Made by a program: the position numbers and the translations under genes. The notes beneath the pieces are model-generated. The model had not been told where the DNA came from. It did no database searches and saw nothing but the letters and a program-made list of their open reading frames with translations. A DNA stretch of 5,628 bases from Fidelibacterota bacterium. GTDB lineage: Bacteria; Fidelibacterota; Marinisomatia; Marinisomatales; J089. The number at the start of each line of letters is the position of its first letter. Positions within the stretch are counted from its first letter, which is position 1. Shown here one piece after another: positions 1 to 5,628 of the stretch. The DNA is taken from assembly GCA_003695105.1 (NCBI GenBank), contig RFIZ01000112.1, positions 1 to 5,628 of the forward strand, read 5' to 3'.

Positions 1-1224
1 ATCCGGATCGGTGGCCGGGACATCCGACTGGGAGTGGAAATCTGTGAAGATTTATGGGATGACGACTATCCTATTTCCGTTACGGCTGATCTGGCCCGGG
101 CGGAGGTCGATTTCATCGTCAATTTGTCCGCCTCTCCCTACCACGAAGGGCGCCGGGACGACCGGGCCGCCCTTATCCGTCGCAAGGTCAACGAAACAAG
201 CATTCCCTTTTATTACTGCAATCTGGTAGGAGCCCAGGATGAACTGATTTTTGACGGAAATTCCCTGGTGGTGGACGCCAACGGACACATCCGGGCCTAT
301 GGCCGTGCCTTCGAGGAAGATTTGGTGCTGGTGGAAACGGAAGGAACCGACTCTGTTCTCCTACCGGAGATCGACCGGGATCTGGATCTGGTGGATGCCC
401 TGGTCTGCGGAATCAGGGACTATTTTCGCAAAACGGGTCATCGGGAGGCTGTGATCGGTTTGAGCGGCGGAATCGATTCCAGTCTGGTGGCGGCGCTGGC
501 GGTACGGGCGTTGGCTCCCGACCAGGTTCACGGGGTAGCCATGCCGTCGGAGTATTCCAGCGAACATTCCCTCACCGATGCCCGCCTTCTGGCTGAAAAT
601 TTGGGGATTGACTATCGGGAGATTCCCATCGCCGGTTTGTTCCGGACCTATTTGGATGCTCTGGCCGATGCCTTCGCCGGAACCAGGCCCGGTGTCGCCG
701 AGGAAAACATTCAGGCCCGTATTCGGGGCAATGTGCTCATGTCCCTGTCCAATAAATTCGGCTGGCTGGTTCTCACCACGGGCAACAAAACCGAACTGGC
801 TTTGGGGTATTGTACGCTCTATGGCGATATGAGCGGCGGACTGGCGGTGATTTCCGATTTGTCCAAAGCGGATGTCTATGCTTTGTCCCGGGCCATCAAT
901 CGTTCCGCCGGCAGGGATCTCATTCCCGTCTCCTGTCTCACCAAACCGCCGTCGGCCGAACTGGCTCCCGGTCAGGTGGATCCGTTCGATTATCAAATTG
1001 TGAGCCCGCTGGTGGATGCCATCGTAGAAGACCATAAATCGGTCACGGCCCTGATCCGCAGCGGTTATGATCCCGCCCTCGTTCGGGATATCTATCGTCG
1101 CATCCGGAATAATGAATACAAACGGCGTCAGGCGGCCCCGGGTTTACGGGTCAGTCCCAAAGCCTTTGGTCTCGGTCGCCGCGTCCCCATTGTCAACCAG
1201 TTTGATGGAGAATACCATGAATAG
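1..1224 (+). CDS. nadE: Glutamine-dependent NAD+ synthetase, 5'-truncated by window edge
   Basis: This cytosolic enzyme makes NAD+ from deamido-NAD+ (nicotinic acid adenine dinucleotide), ATP and glutamine, the last step of NAD biosynthesis. The frame is open from base 1, so the true start lies to the left; 407 codons are visible. The family is usually about 540-560 residues, so roughly 130-150 are missing. Fragment residues 1-110 are the end of the nitrilase-type glutaminase domain: GVEICEDLW carries the catalytic Cys (residue 15), followed by NLSASPYHEG (41-50) and NLVGAQDELIFDG (74-86). The Glu and Lys of the triad fall outside the window. Residues ~125-400 are the ATP-pyrophosphatase domain, with the P-loop SGGIDSS (155-161), EENIQARIRG (234-243), TTGNKTE (259-265) and KPPSAEL (315-321). 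The end, with NEYKRRQAAPGL and KAFGLGRR, is typical and complete. A GTG at 34 is an internal Val, not a start. The stop overlaps the next gene by 8 nt. Family assignment is very sure. Confidence 0.97.
   Translation: MRIGGRDIRLGVEICEDLWDDDYPISVTADLARAEVDFIVNLSASPYHEGRRDDRAALIRRKVNETSIPFYYCNLVGAQDELIFDGNSLVVDANGHIRAYGRAFEEDLVLVETEGTDSVLLPEIDRDLDLVDALVCGIRDYFRKTGHREAVIGLSGGIDSSLVAALAVRALAPDQVHGVAMPSEYSSEHSLTDARLLAENLGIDYREIPIAGLFRTYLDALADAFAGTRPGVAEENIQARIRGNVLMSLSNKFGWLVLTTGNKTELALGYCTLYGDMSGGLAVISDLSKADVYALSRAINRSAGRDLIPVSCLTKPPSAELAPGQVDPFDYQIVSPLVDAIVEDHKSVTALIRSGYDPALVRDIYRRIRNNEYKRRQAAPGLRVSPKAFGLGRRVPIVNQFDGEYHE
1207..1210 (+). promoter_or_regulatory. Ribosome binding site for the secreted-protein gene
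   Basis: GGAG lies inside the last codons of nadE, 6 nt before the ATG at 1217. It supports 1217 as the start, rather than earlier in-frame starts buried in nadE. The 8-nt overlap with the nadE stop suggests translational coupling. Confidence 0.6.
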
Positions 1225-1666
1225 GTTTCTGCCGATTTTGCTGCTGGTCTGGGGTGTGCTGGTCCAGGCGCAACCACCGAAAACACCGGCGCAGTACTGG
1301 GCCAGTCTCTCGAAAAAGGAGAAAATCACTTTTGTCAACGGTGCCTATGCCATGGCCTCCCGCCTGAAATCCATCCATCAGGAACAGGTGAATTATGAAT
1401 TCTCCCATGACCCCAATTTCCGCGAACCCTATTTCGTGGAACGGTTTTACGAGATCATCGATGAACATATTGCCACTGAAATTGGGTACCACCTGTCCAT
1501 CATTACCGAACATATGGATGCCCTGTACGCCAATTCGGACAACGCCCGCATTCCCTTAATGGAAGCCATTCATATCGTGTCTCTGGCACAGGACGGAAAT
1601 CAGGATAAGGCCAACTTGCTGTTACTCCAGGCCCAACGTAAATATCCGCCGTTTCCGAATAAATAA
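1217..1666 (+). CDS. Small secreted protein of unknown function (149 aa)
   Basis: I do not recognise the family. The product begins with a clear Sec signal peptide: MNR, a hydrophobic core at residues 4-16, and a VQA|QP cleavage site after Ala18. There is no cysteine anywhere, so it is not a lipoprotein and has no disulfides. The mature protein (~131 residues) should be exported to the periplasm or outside. It looks mostly helical and is rich in charged residues. Notable stretches are YWASLSKKEKITFVNGAYA (27-45), an acidic aromatic segment around 60-83, and EHMDALYANSDNARIPLMEA (98-117). A motif like the last one, with a 'YA-N..IP..EA' pattern, faintly recalls small periplasmic helical proteins such as the Rap1a/Tai immunity-like group; that is a weak impression only. 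The frame is open further upstream into nadE, but only the ATG at 1217 gives a signal peptide and has a Shine-Dalgarno. It overlaps nadE by 8 nt and lies 11 nt before lepA, so it is probably co-transcribed with both. Confidence 0.85.
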   Translation: MNRFLPILLLVWGVLVQAQPPKTPAQYWASLSKKEKITFVNGAYAMASRLKSIHQEQVNYEFSHDPNFREPYFVERFYEIIDEHIATEIGYHLSIITEHMDALYANSDNARIPLMEAIHIVSLAQDGNQDKANLLLLQAQRKYPPFPNK

Positions 1667-1677
1667 CTGCCCGGTTT

Positions 1678-3480
1678 ATGTCCACTGAACACATACGAAA
1701 TTTTTGTATCATCGCCCACATCGATCACGGGAAATCCACCCTGGCGGACCGGCTGCTGGAAGAAACCCGCACCATATCCAGGAAAGCCATGAAAGACCAG
1801 GTGCTGGATGATATGGATCTGGAACGGGAGCGGGGTATCACCATCAAAAGCCACCCCATCCAGATGCATTATGTCCACACTGACGGACAGGAATATGTGT
1901 TCAATTTGATTGATACGCCTGGGCATGTCGATTTCACCTATGAAGTGTCACGTTCCCTGGCTGCCTGTGAGGGGGCATTACTATTAGTGGATGCATCCCA
2001 GGGCGTGGAAGCCCAAACCGTTAGCAATACCTATCTGGCTGTGGAAAACGACCTTGTGATCATCCCGATCCTGAACAAAATCGATCTGGCCAGTTCACGG
2101 CTGGAAGAAGTGCGGGATCAGGTGGTGGATCTCATCGGTTGTGACCCGCAGGAAGTGCTGAGTGTCAGCGCCAAAACAGGAGCCGGCATCGAGGCCGTCT
2201 TTCGGGCCATCGTGGAAAAAATTCCCCCTCCCGCCGACAGGGCCCGCCAACCCGCCCGGGCTCTGATCTTCGATTCCACCTATGACAATTACCGCGGTGC
2301 AATTCCCTATGTGCGCGTATTCGACGGTGTGTTGAAACCCGGGCAAACGGCCCAGTTTTTTTCTCACGATCAGCAATACGAAATCACCGAAGTGGGGCAT
2401 TTTGTCCTCAAACAGGTCCCGACACCGGAACTGCGTGCCGGAGATGTGGGGTATGTTATCGCTAATATCCGCGATGTACGCCATATCATGGCCGGGGATA
2501 CGCTGACAGTCAAACAAAACCGGGCGGCGGATCCATTGCCCGGTTATAAACAAATCAAACCCATGGTGTTTTCAGGGCTGTATCCGGCCGACAGCGACGA
2601 TTATGAACAACTGCGGCAGGCCTTGGACAAATTGCGTTTGAATGACGCTTCCATCCTTTATGAGCCTGAAACCAGTGAAGCTTTGGGTTTCGGATTCCGC
2701 TGTGGATTTCTGGGACTGTTACACATGGAAATCGTTCAGGAACGACTGGAGCGGGAATTCGGTCTCACCCTGGTAACCACTTCTCCCAATGTCCGGTACC
2801 AGGTGGCGCTGAAATCGGGAGAAACCATTGAAATCGATACCCCCGCCAAATTGCCACCTCCGGGTAAAATCGAAGAGATCCGTGAACCCTACGTGGCGGC
2901 CGAAATCATTACGCCCAAGGATTATATCGGCGGTATCATGACCCTTTGCCAGAAGAAACGGGGGAAGTATGTCAATACCCATTATCTGAGCGCCGGAAAA
3001 GCCCAGCTGCATTATGAACTGCCCCTGGCGGAAATTATTTTTGATTTCTACGATAAACTCAAATCCATTTCCCGGGGATATGCCTCATTGGATTATCAAT
3101 TCTCCGATTTTCGTAGCGGCAATCTGAAAAAACTGGAGATTCTGATTCACGGCGAACCGGTGGATGCATTAAGTTCGATCTGCCACGCGGATGACGCCTA
3201 TCACCGGGGCGTGGCCATGTGCTCCAAACTCAAGGAACTGATTCCCCGGCAAATGTTCGATGTGGCGATCCAGGCGGCTCTGGGCACGAAAATTATTTCC
3301 CGCTCCACCGTGAAAGCCCTGAAAAAGAACGTCACCGCCAAATGCTACGGCGGTGATATCACCCGCAAACGCAAACTCTGGGAAAAGCAAAAGGAAGGGA
3401 AAAAACGGATGAAAATGATCGGAAAGGTGGAAATTCCCCAGGAAGCGCTGCTGGCTGTTTTACAGGTCGATAATACCTGA
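1678..3480 (+). CDS. lepA: Elongation factor 4 (LepA), ribosome back-translocating GTPase
   Basis: LepA/EF4 is a translational GTPase that binds the 70S ribosome and acts on stalled or mis-translocated complexes and in 30S assembly; it is found in cytosol and at the membrane. The 600 residues match the usual family length (E. coli 599). The G domain (about 1-185) has all motifs: AHIDHGKST (13-21), RGITI (52-56), DTPGH (79-83) with the catalytic-type His83, NKID (133-136) and SAK (164-166). Domain II follows (~190-280). Domain III (~290-370) contains the conserved GFGFRCGFLGLLHMEIVQER. A domain V-like region comes next, then the LepA-specific C-terminal domain (~480-600) with AKCYGGDITRKRKLWEKQK and GKKRMKMIG, which separates it from EF-G. 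The first in-frame start after a stop at 1660 is ATG 1678, and it gives the expected short N-terminus before IRNF. No Shine-Dalgarno is visible upstream. Nothing is missing or frameshifted. Confidence 0.99.
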   Translation: MSTEHIRNFCIIAHIDHGKSTLADRLLEETRTISRKAMKDQVLDDMDLERERGITIKSHPIQMHYVHTDGQEYVFNLIDTPGHVDFTYEVSRSLAACEGALLLVDASQGVEAQTVSNTYLAVENDLVIIPILNKIDLASSRLEEVRDQVVDLIGCDPQEVLSVSAKTGAGIEAVFRAIVEKIPPPADRARQPARALIFDSTYDNYRGAIPYVRVFDGVLKPGQTAQFFSHDQQYEITEVGHFVLKQVPTPELRAGDVGYVIANIRDVRHIMAGDTLTVKQNRAADPLPGYKQIKPMVFSGLYPADSDDYEQLRQALDKLRLNDASILYEPETSEALGFGFRCGFLGLLHMEIVQERLEREFGLTLVTTSPNVRYQVALKSGETIEIDTPAKLPPPGKIEEIREPYVAAEIITPKDYIGGIMTLCQKKRGKYVNTHYLSAGKAQLHYELPLAEIIFDFYDKLKSISRGYASLDYQFSDFRSGNLKKLEILIHGEPVDALSSICHADDAYHRGVAMCSKLKELIPRQMFDVAIQAALGTKIISRSTVKALKKNVTAKCYGGDITRKRKLWEKQKEGKKRMKMIGKVEIPQEALLAVLQVDNT

Positions 3481-3487
3481 GTCAGGT

Positions 3488-4201
3488 TTGCGATCGTACT
3501 GGACCCAATCCCGGTCGCTGTTTTATAGTCTGATCGCCGTGGTTCCCTTGCTGGTAACCTATGAAGTCGGACTGCTGCTGATCCATCACCCCGGCGCGCC
3601 CCGGGTCAGGAATACAGCCGACGTAATTCTGAATTCGGTGTTGGCGACCTTCGGGCTCCAGGGTCTGGCCGGCCTGGGACTGCTGTTTTTGATTGGTATC
3701 CTGTTCGCTTTTCTCTTTTTCCGACAACGGCAACCGGATTTTGAATTCTCCAGCCAGGTGTTGCTGGGCATGTTGATCGAAAGTCTGATCTGGGGTAGCC
3801 TGCTGGCCGGCCTGTTGGGATCCCTGCAGACGGCACTGGTAACACCGGTTCCGCCGGACACGCCCTCCCAGATCATCCTGGGACTGGGAGCGGGACTGTT
3901 TGAAGAATTCCTCTTTCGGTTGATCCTGATTTCCGGCCTCACACCTTTGATCGTATTGATATTCCAGACCCGGAAACTGACGGCCGCACTTGCCGCCATC
4001 GTGACGGCCGCCTTGATTTTTTCCTGGTTTCATTTCCTGGGTCCGATGGGTGAATCCGTTCAATGGAACCGCTTTCTCTTGCGCTGGTTTGCCGGAATCG
4101 TTCTCGGGCTCCTCTATCAATTTCGGGGATTTGGTATCACCGCCTGGACTCACGCCATCTATGATGTGGTCATTATCGTATCCCGAACCGTGATGTCCTG
4201 A
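3488..4201 (+). CDS. CPBP-family (CAAX/Abi-type) intramembrane metalloprotease
   Basis: This is a 237-residue polytopic membrane protein of the CPBP / type II CAAX prenyl endopeptidase-like (Abi) family. Family members are glutamate-type intramembrane proteases in the cytoplasmic membrane; in bacteria most have unknown substrates, and some act in bacteriocin immunity or protein maturation. All three signature motifs are present: FEEFLFR (138-144, EExxxR form), FSWFH (178-182, His182) and HAIYD (222-226, His222). Hydrophobic helices lie at about 11-33, 58-79, 91-118, 131-160, 163-183, 199-216 and 219-233. The N-terminal segment with YEVGLLL and RNTADVILN is seen in a group of longer CPBP proteins. 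The start is chosen as TTG 3488. No ATG occurs in frame between the preceding stop (3416) and codon 95, and the next candidate (GTG, codon 18) would cut the first helix. No well-placed Shine-Dalgarno is visible. It follows lepA by 7 nt, so translational coupling is likely. Its substrate cannot be told from sequence. Confidence 0.92.
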   Translation: MRSYWTQSRSLFYSLIAVVPLLVTYEVGLLLIHHPGAPRVRNTADVILNSVLATFGLQGLAGLGLLFLIGILFAFLFFRQRQPDFEFSSQVLLGMLIESLIWGSLLAGLLGSLQTALVTPVPPDTPSQIILGLGAGLFEEFLFRLILISGLTPLIVLIFQTRKLTAALAAIVTAALIFSWFHFLGPMGESVQWNRFLLRWFAGIVLGLLYQFRGFGITAWTHAIYDVVIIVSRTVMS

Positions 4202-4328
4202 GGGTGCACCCCGAAGGGCAGGACGCCTGGTCCAAGCAACAGGGAACGGACCCGTCTTACGACCCCATTCCATTGATTCCGAATAAGCGCCGGAATTCGT
4301 AATATCGACCGCTGTTTATTGCACCGGA

Positions 4329-4353
4329 AGTCCGGATTGACAATCCGGCTTTT
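4329..4353 (+). terminator. Possible rho-independent terminator
   Basis: CCGGATT (4332-4338) and AATCCGG (4342-4348) form a perfect 7-bp stem with a GAC triloop. It can be lengthened by AAG/CTT pairing if T4331 is bulged. A short T run (4350-4353) follows directly. Position fits the end of the nadE-lepA-CPBP operon, 130 nt after the last stop. The T tract is short and interrupted by C, so termination may be weak, or the hairpin may be a leader element. Confidence 0.45.
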
Positions 4354-4366
4354 CTACGTCTAGGAA
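4337..4366 (+). promoter_or_regulatory. Candidate promoter for the ALDH gene (weak)
   Basis: TTGACA (4337-4342) is a perfect sigma70-type -35 hexamer. At 18-bp spacing lies TAGGAA (4361-4366), a poor -10 with three of six matches. A rival candidate is TAATAT (4300-4305) with a poor -35, TTCCGA, at 4277-4282 (17-bp spacing). Neither is convincing, and the organism's promoter consensus is unknown. Confidence 0.22.
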
Positions 4367-4385
4367 CCGGTTGAAGCCGGTGAAG
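4367..4385 (+). repeat. Imperfect tandem repeat in the ALDH leader
   Basis: CCGGTTGAAG (4367-4376) is followed directly by CCGGTGAAG (4377-4385), the same unit less one T. The same bases allow a 5-bp hairpin, ACCGG (4366-4370) with CCGGT (4377-4381) and a 6-nt loop. It lies 35 bp before the ALDH start and could be an operator or chance. Confidence 0.4.
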
Positions 4386-4393
4386 AAATAATC

Positions 4394-4423
4394 ATGAATT
4401 CAAGCCCAGAGGAGAACCCATGA
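4394..4423 (+). promoter_or_regulatory. Possible nine-codon leader ORF overlapping the ALDH start
   Basis: ATG 4394 opens a short frame encoding MNSSPEENP. It stops at TGA 4421-4423, overlapping the ALDH ATG as ATGA. It would carry ribosomes across the ALDH ribosome binding site. Its own Shine-Dalgarno is weak, with only a purine-rich GGTGAAGAAA upstream. It may be a translated leader coupled to the main gene, or a chance ATG. Confidence 0.2.
4408..4415 (+). promoter_or_regulatory. Ribosome binding site for the ALDH gene
   Basis: AGAGGAGA is a near-perfect Shine-Dalgarno, with GGAG ending 5 nt before ATG 4420. It fixes the ALDH start and is the strongest such site in the window. Confidence 0.8.
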
Positions 4424-5628
4424 ATCTGCTGGAAAAACTCGGCATCGAAGATGTAAATCCCGGAGCCTGCACCGGCCCCGGGGGATGGTTGCGTTCGGAA
4501 GGGGAGGGCACCATCGATTCCATTAATCCCACTACTGGTCAACGAATCGCCTCGGTACAATTGTGTTCCGAAGCGGATTACGAACGGGTCGTGACGGCCT
4601 CTCAGGAAGCCTTTCTGGAGTGGCGCAAAGTTCCGGCACCGGTGCGTGGCCAACTGGTGCGGGAAATGGGAAACGCTTTACGGGAGCTGAAGGACGACCT
4701 GGGGAGTCTGGTGACTCTGGAAATGGGCAAAATCAAAGCCGAAGGGGATGGTGAAGTCCAGGAAATGATCGATATTGCCGATTTCGCTGTGGGACAATCC
4801 CGCATGTTGTACGGTAAAACCATGCATTCGGAACGTCCCGACCATCGGATGTACGAACAGTACCATCCGCTGGGATCCATCGGTGTCATTACCGCTTTCA
4901 ACTTTCCGGTGGCGGTCTGGGCCTGGAATGCCTTTATTGCGGCCATTTGCGGCGATACGGTAATCTGGAAACCTTCGTCCACCGTACCGTTGACAGCTAT
5001 CGCCGTACAAAATCTCTGTAACCGGGTGCTGGAAGAGCATGGCTATCCCGGGATTTTCAGTCTGGTGATCGGCCGGGGTTCTACCATCGGGGAACGGTTG
5101 ATCAACGACAAGCGGATTCCTCTGATTTCATTTACCGGATCCACGGCCATGGGAAAACGGGTCAGTGAAGCCGTAGCCCGACGTCTGGGCCGCACAATTC
5201 TGGAATTGGGGGGCAATAATGCCATCATTGTGGATGAAACCGCCGATATGGATCTGGTGGTTCCTTCCATCGTCTTTGGAGCGGTGGGAACCGCAGGTCA
5301 GCGCTGTACCACTACCCGGCGCATCATCGTGCATGAGAGTCGCCAGGAAGAATTGGTTGAACGTTTGGTACATGCCTATCAACAAGTGCGGATCGGTGAT
5401 CCGTTGCAACCGGATACCTTGATGGGACCGGTGATCAATCAAGGCACGGTGGATTTATATCGCCGCGCTTTGGAGCGAATCCGTGCCCTGGGAGGAACCA
5501 TCCTCTATGGGGGGCATGTGTTGGAACGGGACGGGTATTTTGTCGAACCGACCATCGTTCTTGGCAGGAATGAATGGGATATCGTTCAGGAGGAAACCTT
5601 TGCGCCCATACTTTATCTCATTCCGTAC
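4420..5628 (+). CDS. ALDH7-family aldehyde dehydrogenase (aminoadipate-semialdehyde dehydrogenase type), 3'-truncated
   Basis: The frame is open to the right edge: 403 codons are visible, and the family usually has about 500-510 residues, so around 100 are missing. The enzyme is a cytosolic NAD(P)+-dependent aldehyde dehydrogenase. The ALDH7 group (antiquitin; AmaB/Pcd in bacteria) oxidises alpha-aminoadipic semialdehyde, in equilibrium with piperideine-6-carboxylate, to aminoadipate in lysine catabolism. Visible motifs are AFNFPV with oxyanion Asn161, WKPSS with cofactor-binding Lys184, FTGST (238-242), ELGGNNA with general-base Glu262, GTAGQRCTT with nucleophile Cys296, and EETFAP (391-396). 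ELGGNNA, GAVGTAGQRCTT, VTLEMGKIKAEGDGEVQE (98-115) and the N-terminal DVNPGACTG are ALDH7-like rather than ALDH1/2-like. The start ATG 4420 has an excellent ribosome binding site. No lysine-degradation partner is in view, so the substrate is inferred from family alone; the ALDH7 group also includes enzymes acting on other aldehydes such as betaine aldehyde. It probably begins a new transcription unit. Confidence 0.93.
   Translation, partial: MNLLEKLGIEDVNPGACTGPGGWLRSEGEGTIDSINPTTGQRIASVQLCSEADYERVVTASQEAFLEWRKVPAPVRGQLVREMGNALRELKDDLGSLVTLEMGKIKAEGDGEVQEMIDIADFAVGQSRMLYGKTMHSERPDHRMYEQYHPLGSIGVITAFNFPVAVWAWNAFIAAICGDTVIWKPSSTVPLTAIAVQNLCNRVLEEHGYPGIFSLVIGRGSTIGERLINDKRIPLISFTGSTAMGKRVSEAVARRLGRTILELGGNNAIIVDETADMDLVVPSIVFGAVGTAGQRCTTTRRIIVHESRQEELVERLVHAYQQVRIGDPLQPDTLMGPVINQGTVDLYRRALERIRALGGTILYGGHVLERDGYFVEPTIVLGRNEWDIVQEETFAPILYLIPY

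Larger units (their letters stand above)
4202..4419 (+). other. Intergenic region between the CPBP and ALDH genes
   Basis: I see no gene here apart from a possible nine-codon leader ORF near its right end. The left part begins with the 10-bp palindrome GGGTGCACCC (4202-4211). A 6-bp inverted repeat, GTCCTG (4195-4200) with CAGGAC (4219-4224), flanks it. The middle (about 4225-4330) shows no clear element beyond a TAATAT hexamer at 4300-4305. The right part holds the hairpin at 4332-4348, a TTGACA hexamer at 4337-4342, a tandem repeat at 4367-4385 and the ALDH ribosome binding site. It most likely separates two transcription units. It does not look like any riboswitch I know. Confidence 0.7.

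Noticed and set aside
34..36. GTG as a start for nadE
   Set aside because: The frame continues to base 1 with family-like sequence, and this Val lies just before the catalytic Cys, so it is internal and the gene is truncated by the window.
361..1035. Long open frame of 224 codons on the - strand inside nadE
   Set aside because: It is wholly antisense to a well-conserved synthetase domain, has no recognisable domain, and its composition (Gly, Gln, Ile rich) is that of a shadow of the + strand codons.
1067..1216. Upstream extension of the secreted-protein gene into nadE
   Set aside because: The frame is open, but an earlier start would bury the signal peptide at about residue 50, and the extension lies entirely in conserved nadE coding sequence.
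3488..4201. Phage-defence or bacteriocin-immunity system based on the CPBP (Abi) protein
   Set aside because: The family name includes Abi, but the neighbours are housekeeping genes, with no toxin, bacteriocin precursor, nuclease or mobile-element sign. A general membrane protease is the simpler reading.
3482..4273. 263-codon open frame on the - strand covering the whole CPBP gene
   Set aside because: The + strand protein has all CPBP motifs and membrane helices. The antisense product is very rich in Gln, Gly, Lys and Arg with no known fold, as expected for the complement of a Leu-rich membrane protein.
1397..4401. At least seven GAATTC sites (1397, 2755, 3631, 3743, 3905, 4293, 4396), five of them in under 800 bp
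   Set aside because: More than chance predicts, but other palindromic hexamers such as GGATCC and CCCGGG are also frequent. The sites differ in context and most lie within coding sequence, so codon and composition bias is the likely cause.
4202..4419. Riboswitch (for example a lysine riboswitch) ahead of the ALDH gene
   Set aside because: The gap is long enough to ask the question, but I see only short isolated hairpins and none of the conserved core of a known riboswitch class.

Overview
The window is a stretch of ordinary bacterial chromosome, moderately GC-rich, with every recognisable gene on the + strand. I see no mobile element, phage gene, CRISPR array, tRNA or rRNA. The two-domain glutamine-dependent NAD synthetase, LepA (EF4), a protein with a classical Sec signal peptide and a CPBP-type membrane protease all say Bacteria. 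The phylum cannot be fixed from these genes. The mix of genes with a good Shine-Dalgarno and genes with none would suit several Gram-negative or little-cultured lineages, but that is only a guess.

Region 1 (1-4201) looks like one tightly packed operon of four genes. It starts with the 3' three quarters of nadE (start lies left of the window). Next comes a 149-residue secreted protein of unknown function, whose start overlaps the nadE stop by 8 nt. Then come lepA, after an 11-nt gap, and a seven-helix-like CPBP (CAAX/Abi-type) intramembrane protease, after a 7-nt gap and probably starting at TTG. I see no terminator or promoter between these genes.

Region 2 (4202-4419) is a non-coding gap of about 220 bp. 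It holds inverted repeats at the CPBP stop codon, a short GC-rich hairpin followed by TTTT that may end the upstream operon, weak promoter-like hexamers, an imperfect tandem repeat and a possible nine-codon leader ORF whose stop overlaps the next start.

Region 3 (4420-5628) is the first 403 codons of an ALDH7-family aldehyde dehydrogenase (alpha-aminoadipic semialdehyde / piperideine-6-carboxylate dehydrogenase type), cut off by the right edge. It has its own strong ribosome binding site and is probably a separate transcription unit.

The first operon joins NAD biosynthesis (NadE), translation quality control (LepA) and two envelope proteins; no single pathway links them. The dehydrogenase uses NAD(P)+, but that is too general to imply a functional link with nadE. 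I found no convincing new system. The points most worth a second look are the unknown secreted protein between nadE and lepA, the start regions of lepA and the protease, and the leader upstream of the dehydrogenase.
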